Assembly (NCBI GenBank): GCA_913056215.1
Contig: CAJXMN010000021.1
Coordinates: 1 to 34,661, forward strand
From: an uncultured Flavobacteriales bacterium
Lineage (GTDB): Bacteria > Bacteroidota > Bacteroidia > Flavobacteriales_D > Crocinitomicaceae
Direction of reading: 5' to 3'
DNA length: 34,661 nt
Every line of letters starts with the position of its first letter. The stretch's first letter is position 1. Shown here one piece after another: positions 26,073-33,681 of this stretch. The notes below the pieces were generated by a model. That model worked only from the letters and a program-made list of their open reading frames with translations, was not told the origin of the DNA and ran no database searches. The translations under genes and the position numbers were made by a program.

Positions 26073-27134
26073 TCATGTCCATCCCGCTTTAATCGCTTTG
26101 AAAAATGCCGTCCAATAAGGATCAATTCCGTCAAACGAAAAAGCATCAGTTACTCCGTTTCGAATCATATTTCGTTTTTGATCCTTGCGAAAAGAGCCAA
26201 TTGCTGTAGCTCTAATGCCTTCCTTATTCAGTCCTTCGATAAGTAACTCAACCGATTCCGGTGATACCGCCATTAACATACAGCCGGCACCAACAGAACA
26301 TAACGGATCAATATTGAATAACTCAGCGATTTGTTGTGTCTCCCCTTCGACTGGAATTACGTCGGCATTAATATCAAAGCCAAGTCCAGATGCTTGTGCC
26401 ATCTCATCGATTGCTCCTAAAACGCCACCCTCTGTAACATCGTGCATGGCGTGCAAATCATCGTTAGGAGTTAATAGTTTTACTGCTGCCTGACTTTCCT
26501 CCAGGACCGATAATTTCCAGAAGTTGTTCGCTGCTTTATGTTGTATATCTTCGCCTAATTCTTTCGTCACCTTAGTTGGAAAAGCTCGACTCAAAAGTGA
26601 ACTTGAGGAAAGTGCTGCAGATTTCGTTGCAATGATCACATCACCTGCTTGACAATGATTACTCGTCATTATTTTGCCTTTTGGGGCTGACAAAAACATG
26701 GTTCCACCTCCGGATATGGTGGATTCCTGTCCTGGAACCTGCCCCGTATGTCCACCTGTAATCGCTATGTCCAGGTTATCACAAAGCTGATCAATTTCAC
26801 TCCAGTAGGCATTAAATTGATCCCTCGAAAGACTAGGAGGTAAATTTAAAACGAATTGTGCGTGTTGCGGTGCAAAGCCAGTTGTACACATATCGTATAC
26901 CAACAAATGCACTGATAACCACGCTGAAACCTTCATCCCTAGAGCAGGAATCAAAGAAAGTGGATCACTCGATACCGCGAGTTCTCGGTTATGTCCCAGA
27001 TCTATCACGCTTGTGTCTACACCAAATTGAGGTCCCTCCACAATATCTCCACGTTGTGCTCCCAGTCGATTGAAAAGATCTGCTTTAAAGACTTCAGCAC
27101 TTACCTTTCCTGCTTGATCTTCAAATGCACCCAT
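26073..27134 (-). CDS. PurM/HypE/SelD-superfamily ATP-binding protein
   Basis: 353 residues of the AIR-synthase (PurM) superfamily, which phosphorylates or dehydrates small substrates with ATP. Typical parts: a N-terminal metal/ATP site (GVDTSVIDLG, then VSSDPLSLIPALG), the dimer-forming region KVSAWLSVHLLVYDMCTTGFAPQ, and the Gly-rich loop AITGGHTGQVPGQESTISGGG. The C-terminal domain has HDVTEGGVLGAIDEMAQASGLG, the counterpart of 'D-x-T-x-G-G' in HypE and SelD. It lacks the catalytic Cys/Sec of SelD and the PRIC tail of HypE. It is best called a HypE-related enzyme of unknown substrate. Its ATG shares a base with the TAA of the upstream methyltransferase (TAATG), and the ThiE-like gene follows after about 20 bases: strong coupling. 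Confidence 0.78.
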   Translation of the reverse strand: MGAFEDQAGKVSAEVFKADLFNRLGAQRGDIVEGPQFGVDTSVIDLGHNRELAVSSDPLSLIPALGMKVSAWLSVHLLVYDMCTTGFAPQHAQFVLNLPPSLSRDQFNAYWSEIDQLCDNLDIAITGGHTGQVPGQESTISGGGTMFLSAPKGKIMTSNHCQAGDVIIATKSAALSSSSLLSRAFPTKVTKELGEDIQHKAANNFWKLSVLEESQAAVKLLTPNDDLHAMHDVTEGGVLGAIDEMAQASGLGFDINADVIPVEGETQQIAELFNIDPLCSVGAGCMLMAVSPESVELLIEGLNKEGIRATAIGSFRKDQKRNMIRNGVTDAFSFDGIDPYWTAFFKAIKAGWT

Positions 27135-27862
27135 TAGACATCGTTTAATTTAACATGAAAACCAAAAAAATCACCGTATGGAACGTGCCACTGTTGTTTG
27201 GGAAACCATTTAGGGAGCCCGGTGACATTCCATTCAATCGTGTAGTCACGATCAGGTATCGCTTCTGCAATAAGTGATTTGAGCGATTTAGGTGTATAGA
27301 ATTTTGCCGTCACATAATAGTTGTTTCGACCTACAGCTTGTTGAACTTTTCTTCGCACCAATTTAGGGGTATTTCTATTCATCATACCGAAAATGATCCC
27401 GTACTTTCCTACACGAACAGCTTCACGTATTACCTGTACCGGATTTTTATAGTATTCGAAAGTCGTAACAAAAGCCAGTGCATCAAATGTATGATCTTTG
27501 AAAGGCATGTAATGAGAATCAGCAAGAACCAGATCTCCGCTAAAAAGCTGTCGACCTTGAGCGAGCATAAAAGGAGAAATATCTCCACCAGTGGCATCAA
27601 TGCCAATCTCATCCCACCAACGCGTAAAACGAGTAGTTCCACAACCAAATTCTAATAACGTTTTGACGCGCTTATCTTTCTTGATGAGACCCTCCAGTGT
27701 TCTCTTTTGCCAAACCTCCTGCTCTTTATACGGCCCATCATAATAATCTTCGTAATGGTCGGTATTATCCCGATTAAAGAACCACTCTTTTCTCCCTTGC
27801 CAGTTTCGAAGCTCACCATCATTGGCTAGTTCAAATTTTTTTTTGGTAGAAATTTCACCCAT
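27134..27862 (-). CDS. Class I SAM-dependent methyltransferase
   Basis: 242 residues with the Rossmann methyltransferase order: motif I LLEFGCGTTRF at 69-79, acidic residue at the end of strand 2 (ATGGDISPFML), motif II/III around LVLADSHYMPFKDHTFDALAFVTTFEYY, and post-motif strand KYGIIFGMMNRNTP. It resembles the UbiE/COQ5-like small-molecule group. A 65-residue Trp/Tyr-rich N-terminal extension (RNWQGRKEWFFNRDN, HYEDYYDGPYKEQEVWQ) precedes the fold and may form a substrate lid. The C-terminal segment is also aromatic (GLPKWFPKQQWHVPYGDFFGFHV). First gene of the operon with the PurM-like, ThiE-like and Trm112-like proteins. The Trm112-like protein encoded at the end could be its cofactor. 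Substrate unknown. Confidence 0.85.
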   Translation of the reverse strand: MGEISTKKKFELANDGELRNWQGRKEWFFNRDNTDHYEDYYDGPYKEQEVWQKRTLEGLIKKDKRVKTLLEFGCGTTRFTRWWDEIGIDATGGDISPFMLAQGRQLFSGDLVLADSHYMPFKDHTFDALAFVTTFEYYKNPVQVIREAVRVGKYGIIFGMMNRNTPKLVRRKVQQAVGRNNYYVTAKFYTPKSLKSLIAEAIPDRDYTIEWNVTGLPKWFPKQQWHVPYGDFFGFHVKLNDV

Positions 27863-28297
27863 TGTATCTCATTTTACATTTTATAAAACCCTCAAAGATC
27901 ACTCTTTCTAAATGACTAGTACATCCAGAACGCAACCACTTTTTGCGACAGTCATGTACACCTTTAATATAAATCTTAGTTTTTAAATATATACAAAACT
28001 CTCATTTAAGTAAAATAACTCGTCACTGTTTTTATAAATAGTCACCTACAATCTGATTTGATTTACCATAAGGGAACATCTGTTGATTCTTTAAGTCCGC
28101 AATATGTTCAATGGATCTATTGAATATTCCTTAGAATTGCACTGGTATTCAAAACCTTAAAAATACGGATTCGAACCATTACTTGATAATACACCAAAAT
28201 ACTTGAGTTCGGCTCAACACCATATTTATCCAGATTGTTTTTGATAGACATCCGTTGTTTTTTTTACATCAAAGACAACAGGTACTTTTGACAAGCA
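27863..28297. other. Gene-free, AT-rich gap upstream of the methyltransferase operon
   Basis: About 435 bases between the methyltransferase start and the stop of the SBBP-repeat gene. No credible frame. A small hairpin CGCAA/TTGCG lies near 27932-27948. I did not find a full TTTG/TAnnTTTG promoter for the methyltransferase operon or a T-tract terminator for the upstream cargo gene. Confidence 0.5.
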
Positions 28298-30355
28298 CTA
28301 TTCTATTACCAATCGAATTACCGCTTTTTGATCACCTGATAAAATAGTAATCAAATAAGTACCCGCAGGTTCATTTATGGAAAGATTTAACGTATGCGCC
28401 TGGTGAATTGATTTCGCATCAATTAATCTTCCCGATAAATCGCGAATTGAAACTTTGGCCGTTTTGTGAATGGAACCAAGATCTACAGAGAACTCACCCT
28501 CACGAGTTGGATTAGGATAGACAAGAAATTCATCTCCAAAAGTATTTTCATCTATCCCAACGGTCGTTATAGAGACACAAGAAGTAGTATCAACACAGCC
28601 ATTTTCGGTTAATTGAACAGCGTAATCACCGTTCCCTGATGCTGTAAAGGTTTGTCCCGTTTCACCAGAAATCGGTGTAAAATTATCATTACAATCCAAC
28701 CATTGATACGTTGCATTTGTATTATTAGCGGCTATCGTTAACTCCGACGTTGATGTAGTTAAATCTGACACACTATTGATGGTTAAGTTCAACGTGACTA
28801 CAGAATCACATCCCCCTGAATTAGTGAGCGTCGCAGTATATGTTCCTGTTGAGTTATAAGAATTTCCATTTGCCTGCCATATAAAACTATCGCATGAAGT
28901 AACGGTTTCAGCCCCGGTATTCGGTACACACTGACTCAATTTATGAACATAGATATCAGAATTACCAGCTGATGTTAAATTAGCTACTCCTGGTCCCGGA
29001 TCAAAGTCCGCTGTATTTTCAAAATAACCCGTCGTGTAAACATTTCCCGTACCATCTGTTGTGATGGAATAGCTTTCATCTAAATCTCCACCTCCAATGC
29101 TTTCTGCCCATATAAAATTCCCATTTCCATTGAGCTTTTGAATATAAGCATCATAAAAACCAGCCGTTAAATTGGTTACACCTGATCCAGGATCAAAATC
29201 AACAGTACCTCTAAAGATACCTGTTGAATAGACATTTCCTTGATCGTCTGTTGTTATAGAATAACCTTCATCAATATTTGTGCCCCCCATACTTTTTGCC
29301 CATACAAAATTGCCATTGGCATCCAGTTTTTGAATATAAATATCAAAAACACCAATACCGGCGAGATCAGTCACCCCCACTCCAGGGTCAAAATCCACAG
29401 TATCACCAAAGAACCCCGTTGTATATACATTGTTTGAGCCGTCAATTGTTATGGATATTCCACTATCATCAGCTGTGCCACCTGCTCGGCGTACCCAGAC
29501 AAACCCCCCATTAGGATTGAGCTTTTGGATAAAAATGTCAAAATTACCAGCAGACGTCAAATTACTCACTCCCGAACCAGGGTTGAAATCCGCTGTATTA
29601 CTGTTAAAACGGCCTGTTGAGTATACGTTCCCCATATTATCTGTTGCTATAGAAATTCCTTTTTCGATACTCGTCCCGCCCATACTTTTTGCCCAAACAA
29701 AATCGCCATTAGCATCCAGCTTTTGAATAAAAATATCATAATCACCAGCAGAAGTTAAATTGAATAATCCTGGACCGGGATCGAAATCTACAGTATTACC
29801 CCGAAAAATACCTATTGTATAAACATTCCCTAAGGCATCTGTTGTTATGGATTGTCCCTGATCATTATCTGCTCCCCCCATTCTCTTGGCCCAGACAAAA
29901 TCGCCATTGGCATCTAGCTTTTGAATAAAAACATCATAAATACCAGCGGAGGTCAAATTCGTAATTCCTGGTCCAGGGTCGAAATCTACAGTGCCCCCAA
30001 AGTAACCAGTTGTATAAACGTTCCCAGCGTTGTCAGTTGTAACGAACACTCCCTCATCTATACTTGTACCTCCAATGCTTTTAGCCCATACAAAACCACC
30101 ATTGCCATCTAATTTCTGAATATAAATGTCACGATCACCTTCTGCTGTTAGGTTAGTCACTCCCGAACCAGGGTTAAAGTCTACCGTGTTTTGAAAACTC
30201 CCCGTAGAATAAATATTACCAACGTCATCCGTTGTAATAGACACCCCCTTATCATACCCAATACTCCCGGCACCTTTCACCCATTGAAAACTGGGCTGTT
30301 GTGCAAATAAAAAAGCCGCACTTAAAACACATAAAATTAAAAGCAGTTGTTTCAT
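28298..30355 (-). CDS. T9SS cargo: SBBP-type beta-propeller with C-terminal sorting domain
   Basis: 685 residues, secreted. A signal peptide (KQLLLILCVLSAAFLFAQ) is followed by seven tandem repeats of about 64-66 residues, each with W[AV][KRE]-x-[MI]GG, G-x-S[IV]TTD, GN[VI]Y[ST]TG, VDF[DN]PG-x-G and D[IV][FY]IQKL-[DN]-[AG]NG. This is the SBBP (seven-bladed propeller) pattern, and seven copies make one complete propeller. A Cys-flanked module common in flavobacterial surface proteins follows (TSCDSFIWQANGNSYNSTG ... GGCDSVVTLNLTI). Then comes an Ig-like stretch and a type A sorting domain starting at FLVYPNPTREGEFSV and ending KAVIRLVIE. It should be exported by the T9SS and processed by PorU. 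Binding partner unknown. Confidence 0.9.
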   Translation of the reverse strand: MKQLLLILCVLSAAFLFAQQPSFQWVKGAGSIGYDKGVSITTDDVGNIYSTGSFQNTVDFNPGSGVTNLTAEGDRDIYIQKLDGNGGFVWAKSIGGTSIDEGVFVTTDNAGNVYTTGYFGGTVDFDPGPGITNLTSAGIYDVFIQKLDANGDFVWAKRMGGADNDQGQSITTDALGNVYTIGIFRGNTVDFDPGPGLFNLTSAGDYDIFIQKLDANGDFVWAKSMGGTSIEKGISIATDNMGNVYSTGRFNSNTADFNPGSGVSNLTSAGNFDIFIQKLNPNGGFVWVRRAGGTADDSGISITIDGSNNVYTTGFFGDTVDFDPGVGVTDLAGIGVFDIYIQKLDANGNFVWAKSMGGTNIDEGYSITTDDQGNVYSTGIFRGTVDFDPGSGVTNLTAGFYDAYIQKLNGNGNFIWAESIGGGDLDESYSITTDGTGNVYTTGYFENTADFDPGPGVANLTSAGNSDIYVHKLSQCVPNTGAETVTSCDSFIWQANGNSYNSTGTYTATLTNSGGCDSVVTLNLTINSVSDLTTSTSELTIAANNTNATYQWLDCNDNFTPISGETGQTFTASGNGDYAVQLTENGCVDTTSCVSITTVGIDENTFGDEFLVYPNPTREGEFSVDLGSIHKTAKVSIRDLSGRLIDAKSIHQAHTLNLSINEPAGTYLITILSGDQKAVIRLVIE
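28931..30289 (-). repeat. Seven tandem ~195-bp coding repeats
   Basis: DNA for the seven propeller blades. Phrases such as the codons for DFDPGPG, IQKLDANGDFVWAKSMGG and GNVYTTG recur at about 195-bp spacing. Blades 2, 3 and 4 are closest to each other, suggesting recent internal duplication; blades 1 and 7 are most divergent. Confidence 0.85.
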
Positions 30356-30538
30356 ATTATTTTTATATTACTCCTATCCATTGTATAAAAAAACCAACAT
30401 TTAGTCAATAAAATTCGCCTCACCACCGCTTTAAATTAAGTATAATATTTTAAATGAAGAACTGCACAAAGCATAATTGATCACTTGAATTAAGGTCGTA
30501 GGAGTACTTTAGACATGCTATTTTTCATTTATTAATTC

Positions 30539-31141
30539 TTACAACATAGTGAAAAAAATGACTAATAACGTTCCAGGAAACACAAATACAAATGATGCAA
30601 TGCGAGCAAAGTTAAACATGGGAGTTTGTCGTTTAAAAATAAATGTGATTAAAGGAATCAAAAGGAATAGTTGAAAGAGCGGAAACCAATTAAAGATGGA
30701 TCGTTTCCTTATTTCTTCGTAACTTTTCACCTCCGTTTCATCATATATACTGTCATAATTCAACCGCTTCCCAGTTCTAAAAATGGGAGAATAAGTGATT
30801 TCAAGACTTTTCTCCAATTGATCCCACCAACTCAAATAAGTGGGAGTGAACATATACCCTTCTACGTCGAGCACTACATGGCCCGTATAATCCCAATCTC
30901 TATTTACTTCCCAAGAACTTTCCGTTAGTTTTTTAGTAGGACCATCCACCAAATGTTCAATTGTTGTGATTATGGCCATGATTGTGCAGAAGACGACGAC
31001 AGCTTTAAACAAAAACCATGGTGTTCCGGAGGTTATTCGCTCATAAAACTCATCGTTTTCGCGTTGTTCTTTTTCTTTTTTCTGTCGTACCTTTTCTGCC
31101 GCTATTCTCAGCGACTCTTCCCGATTTCTGTTTCTGGTCAT
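30539..31141 (-). CDS. Membrane protein of unknown function, three predicted helices
   Basis: 200 residues. The first 38 are highly charged (TRNRNREESLRIAAEKVRQKKEKEQREND), likely a cytoplasmic helix. Then come a transmembrane segment at about 46-63 (FKAVVVFCTIMAIITTI), a polar loop of about 85 residues (including the Trp/Tyr-rich RDWDYTGHVVLDVEGYMF and TYLSWWDQL), and two helices at about 150-165 and 178-199. The loop is probably periplasmic. I do not recognise the family. It stands alone between two T9SS cargo genes on the same strand, with gaps of about 180 and 470 bases. Confidence 0.7.
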   Translation of the reverse strand: MTRNRNREESLRIAAEKVRQKKEKEQRENDEFYERITSGTPWFLFKAVVVFCTIMAIITTIEHLVDGPTKKLTESSWEVNRDWDYTGHVVLDVEGYMFTPTYLSWWDQLEKSLEITYSPIFRTGKRLNYDSIYDETEVKSYEEIRKRSIFNWFPLFQLFLLIPLITFIFKRQTPMFNFARIASFVFVFPGTLLVIFFTML

Positions 31142-31426
31142 AACGTTTTACTAAAAAGATGTTGATATAAAAATTGACTTGATGACTAAAATGTGTATTA
31201 AAACAATAACTCAGATGTCAAAATTAACGATATAATTCAAATTGAAGTTTAAGAAAGGATGATTTATCATGTTTCATTAGGTTTAATATTAAGTTGTGCA
31301 TAACAAACCAAACGCTCGTTTTGAATACCTATTATACGTTTATAGCTAGTTATTCAGATGCTTTCAAGTCTTGAAATATTTTTTCAATACAATGCAATAT
31401 AGGTATTCGATTAAACAAAAGCTGAT

Positions 31427-31460
31427 AAAAAACACTTCAAGGCTTTTACAACCTTGAAGT
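31427..31460 (-). terminator. Rho-independent terminator downstream of the ELW-repeat gene
   Basis: Read on the minus strand: ACTTCAAGG, nine-base loop, CCTTGAAGT, then GTTTTTT. A perfect 9-bp stem followed by six Ts. It lies about 155 bases after the stop of the ELW-repeat gene, unusually far, with the attC-like hairpin in between. Confidence 0.75.
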
Positions 31461-31522
31461 ATCTAATCACCAATTTATTAGATGGTAATTCTTTGTAAAA
31501 TATGATTTTTTTACAGCTGATT

Positions 31523-31595
31523 ATAGCTAACACCCTATAAATAAGCCGTATAAAATTTCGTTGAACACTTTAATGAGCTTATCAGTTATGCTAAC
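31523..31595. repeat. Imperfect hairpin resembling an integron attC or repeat site
   Basis: Outer arms TAGCTAAC (31524-31531) and GTTATGCTA (31585-31593) pair apart from one extra T. Inner arms ATAAGC (31541-31546) and GCTTAT (31577-31582) pair perfectly. The right arm, GCTTAT-CA-GTTATGCTA, has the layout of GCTTAT-AT-GTTAGCTA at 33660-33675. Two nested arm pairs in about 70 bases are what attC sites look like, but the cores fit RYYYAAC/GTTRRRY only imperfectly. Confidence 0.4.
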
Positions 31596-31615
31596 TATGC
31601 ATCATTTTTAATGTT

Positions 31616-33193
31616 TTACCTTTTTATGAAACGAGCTGAAATTTCCTGATCTTCACTAGCAATCGTATATATTCCAGGTTCCAATGAAGAGATATCAACT
31701 TGTTCATTTTTCACAGCATCTAAGTGCATAAGCTCTTTCCCCACAACATTGATCACCTTCAAATTATAAGCTCTATCAAGCTTTATTTGAATATAATTAT
31801 CAGCAGGATTTGGAAATAACTTAATCTTCAGCTTATTGTTTTCTGCAATAGAAGTACTCGACTCCTCTTTTACCTTCCAGAGTTCTTCACCATTACTGTT
31901 AAAGTTGGCTTTAAAATAAAGACCTCCATTAAACACAGTTAGTTTATCAACGCCGTCAAGGGGAGCGGAATTAGGAGAAATTGCTGGCTGAATGGTTTGC
32001 GTACCCGCAGTAGTCCCATCTGTAAACCAAAGCTCACGTCCATTGGTACCTTCATTAGCGATAAAAAACAATTTGTTATTGAAAACTGTAAGGTTCTCAG
32101 GTGAAGAATCGCCTCCACTGTTTATGTCTGCAAAGAGTTGTGTACCATTAGTTGTACCGTCCGTAACCCAAAGTTCTTTCCCATTCGTTCCATCATCTGC
32201 CTGAAAATAGAGCTTATTTTGATAAACATTAAATGCTAAAGGCCGAGAATTACCGGTGGGATTTATATCAGCTAACATTAAGGTACCAGCACCTGTTCCA
32301 TCTGTTCTCCATAATTCAATTCCGCCATTTGCTCCATATCCATAGAAATATAAACTCCCATTATATTCACAGGATTGTCTTAGATTCGCAGAAATATTCT
32401 TCACTACCTGTGTACCAGAAGTAGTACCATCACTTTCCCAAAGGTTATAATTGCCTGATCCATCTTGAGCATCAAAAAGAAGCTTATTATTGAAAACGAT
32501 TAAGTCAAAAGGATAATTTGAACCTGAAGGATCAATATCCTTAACCAGTTGCGTACCTGCTGTAGTACCATCAGTTACCCATAACTCGTTGCCATTGGCT
32601 CCATCATCAGCAAAAAAATACAACTTACCGTTATATGCTGTGAAATGTTCTGGTTCAGCATCACCACTAGGATTGATGTCTTTGATCATACTCGTACCAG
32701 AGGTAGTTCCATCACTTACCCATAACTCACTACCATTTGTTCCATCAGACGCCTGAAAATAGACCTTTGAATCATACTTAGTGAAAAACTCCGGTAATGA
32801 CCCTCCTCCTGAATTGATGTCTTGCACCATTTGAGTTCCAGAACTGGTTCCGTCACTGATCCATAATTCCTGGCCATTACTCCCATCATCGGCGGAAAAA
32901 TACACGTTACCATTATGACTCAACATGTCGTGAGGATAACTAGGTCCAGCAGGATTAATATCTATCAGCATTTCCGTATTATTTTCTGTTCCATCACTTT
33001 TCCATAATTCCACCCCATTGGAGCCATCTTTCGCGGCAAAAAACAGCTGCGTATTGGTTGCAATAATTCCCTTTGGGGTTGCATCTCCTGTTGGATTAAT
33101 TTCTTTTACTTGTTCAACGACAAGTTGGCCTTGCACTTGATAAAGTGATGTTAAAATTGTTAGTAATGTAATAGTCGCTCTTCTTATAATCAT
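31616..33193 (-). CDS. T9SS cargo: ELWxxDGT-repeat protein with sorting domain
   Basis: 525 residues, secreted. A signal peptide (RATITLLTILTSLYQVQGQ) precedes eight repeats of about 47 residues and a partial ninth (EELWKVKEE). Each holds DG[ST]NG-x-ELW-x-[ST]DGT-x2-GT near its start and N-x-[LV]-[YF]F-x-A at its end. The blade-like spacing suggests a beta-propeller. Copy 5 has lost the Glu (YNLWESDGT) and copy 6 is also divergent. A type A sorting domain ends the protein: LKIKLFPNPADNYIQIKL through SSLEPGIYTI to SARFIKR. Such proteins are surface-exposed or released through T9SS; the ligand is unknown. An intrinsic terminator lies about 155 bases downstream. Confidence 0.9.
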   Translation of the reverse strand: MIIRRATITLLTILTSLYQVQGQLVVEQVKEINPTGDATPKGIIATNTQLFFAAKDGSNGVELWKSDGTENNTEMLIDINPAGPSYPHDMLSHNGNVYFSADDGSNGQELWISDGTSSGTQMVQDINSGGGSLPEFFTKYDSKVYFQASDGTNGSELWVSDGTTSGTSMIKDINPSGDAEPEHFTAYNGKLYFFADDGANGNELWVTDGTTAGTQLVKDIDPSGSNYPFDLIVFNNKLLFDAQDGSGNYNLWESDGTTSGTQVVKNISANLRQSCEYNGSLYFYGYGANGGIELWRTDGTGAGTLMLADINPTGNSRPLAFNVYQNKLYFQADDGTNGKELWVTDGTTNGTQLFADINSGGDSSPENLTVFNNKLFFIANEGTNGRELWFTDGTTAGTQTIQPAISPNSAPLDGVDKLTVFNGGLYFKANFNSNGEELWKVKEESSTSIAENNKLKIKLFPNPADNYIQIKLDRAYNLKVINVVGKELMHLDAVKNEQVDISSLEPGIYTIASEDQEISARFIKR

Positions 33194-33328
33194 TAAAAAA
33201 ATGTTTTTTGTGTTATTATCTGTTCCGTTTAATTTAAAGAATCATTATGGTCAAGACAAAGCGAATACTGGTTTTATGAGGTCATTTAACATACTTTAAA
33301 AAAAGTGGCTTAAGATTTCAACCAGGAG

Positions 33329-33517
33329 GTGCGGGATACGCGGTTATATAACTCTCTCTTAAATGCCGACGGCAAAACCTATGCTCAAATAGTAGATATT
33401 TTGCAAAAAAACAGGTGTAAACAACAGCAATATTACATTATTGAACCTTCCAAAGCAAGCCCCCCATTCAACACGAATAGAAAAACAAGCTCAATCTGGC
33501 TTACGAAACAGAGCTGA
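33329..33517 (+). pseudogene. Possible remnant of an HTH transposase or DNA-binding protein
   Basis: A GTG-started frame, preceded by AGGAGGT overlapping the start, reads VRDTRLYNSLLNADGKTYAQ and continues IVDILQ. This resembles the first helix-turn-helix of IS630-type transposases (R-x-x-[KR]-x-L..L..-x-G-K-[ST]-x-x-E-I-A-x-x-L). After a run of seven As at 33405-33411 the product loses similarity. Skipping one A opens a second frame, TGVNNSNITLLNLPKQ, that runs to about 33559. Either a frameshifted fragment of a transposase or chance; no element ends or catalytic domain remain. Confidence 0.3.
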
Positions 33518-33659
33518 GTCTATTCAATCCCCATACTTCGATATTCCTCAGTACGAGTAGAGCGCTGATGAACTCGCCACCAGAGGCAGCGTTCAATTCC
33601 GATACTCGAGAACATGGCAGCAAGCATAATGAACTCCCGCCTTTCCGGACGGTATTAGT

Positions 33660-33677
33660 GCTTATATGTTAGCTACA
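33660..33677. repeat. Left inverted-repeat arm of the PadR module
   Basis: GCTTATATGTTAGCTACA. Its last 12 bases (33666-33677) are the exact inverse of 34563-34574. Allowing one indel, similarity extends outward (CTTAT-ATG against CTTA-ATG). It lies 4 bases beyond the stop of the membrane-protein gene. Confidence 0.75.
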
Positions 33678-33681
33678 GCTT

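Larger units (their letters stand above)
31142..31615. other. AT-rich gap with terminator and attC-like hairpin
   Basis: 474 bases with no credible gene. It holds a minus-strand intrinsic terminator (31427-31460) and an imperfect long hairpin (31523-31595) whose arms resemble the repeats around the PadR module near 34 kb. The rest, next to the membrane-protein start, is AT-rich without a recognisable promoter. Confidence 0.6.
33194..33681. other. Degenerate intergenic region with a GC-richer patch
   Basis: About 490 bases without an intact gene. It contains the HTH-like remnant at 33329-33517 and a GC-richer patch at about 33530-33655. That patch carries two related segments: AGCGCTGATGAACTCGCC at 33561-33578 and AGCATAATGAACTCCCGCC at 33623-33641, 62 bases apart. 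It ends with the inverted-repeat arm at 33660-33677. The base composition differs visibly from the AT-rich genes on each side, as in a decayed insertion or recombination site. Confidence 0.5.

Noticed and set aside
26073-27134. Selenophosphate synthetase (SelD)
   Set aside because: The superfamily fold fits, but the catalytic Cys/Sec region of SelD at the N terminus is absent.
28931-30289. Regular repeats that might suggest a CRISPR array
   Set aside because: The period is about 195 bp, the repeats are in one long reading frame, and they encode propeller blades; no short repeat-spacer structure exists.
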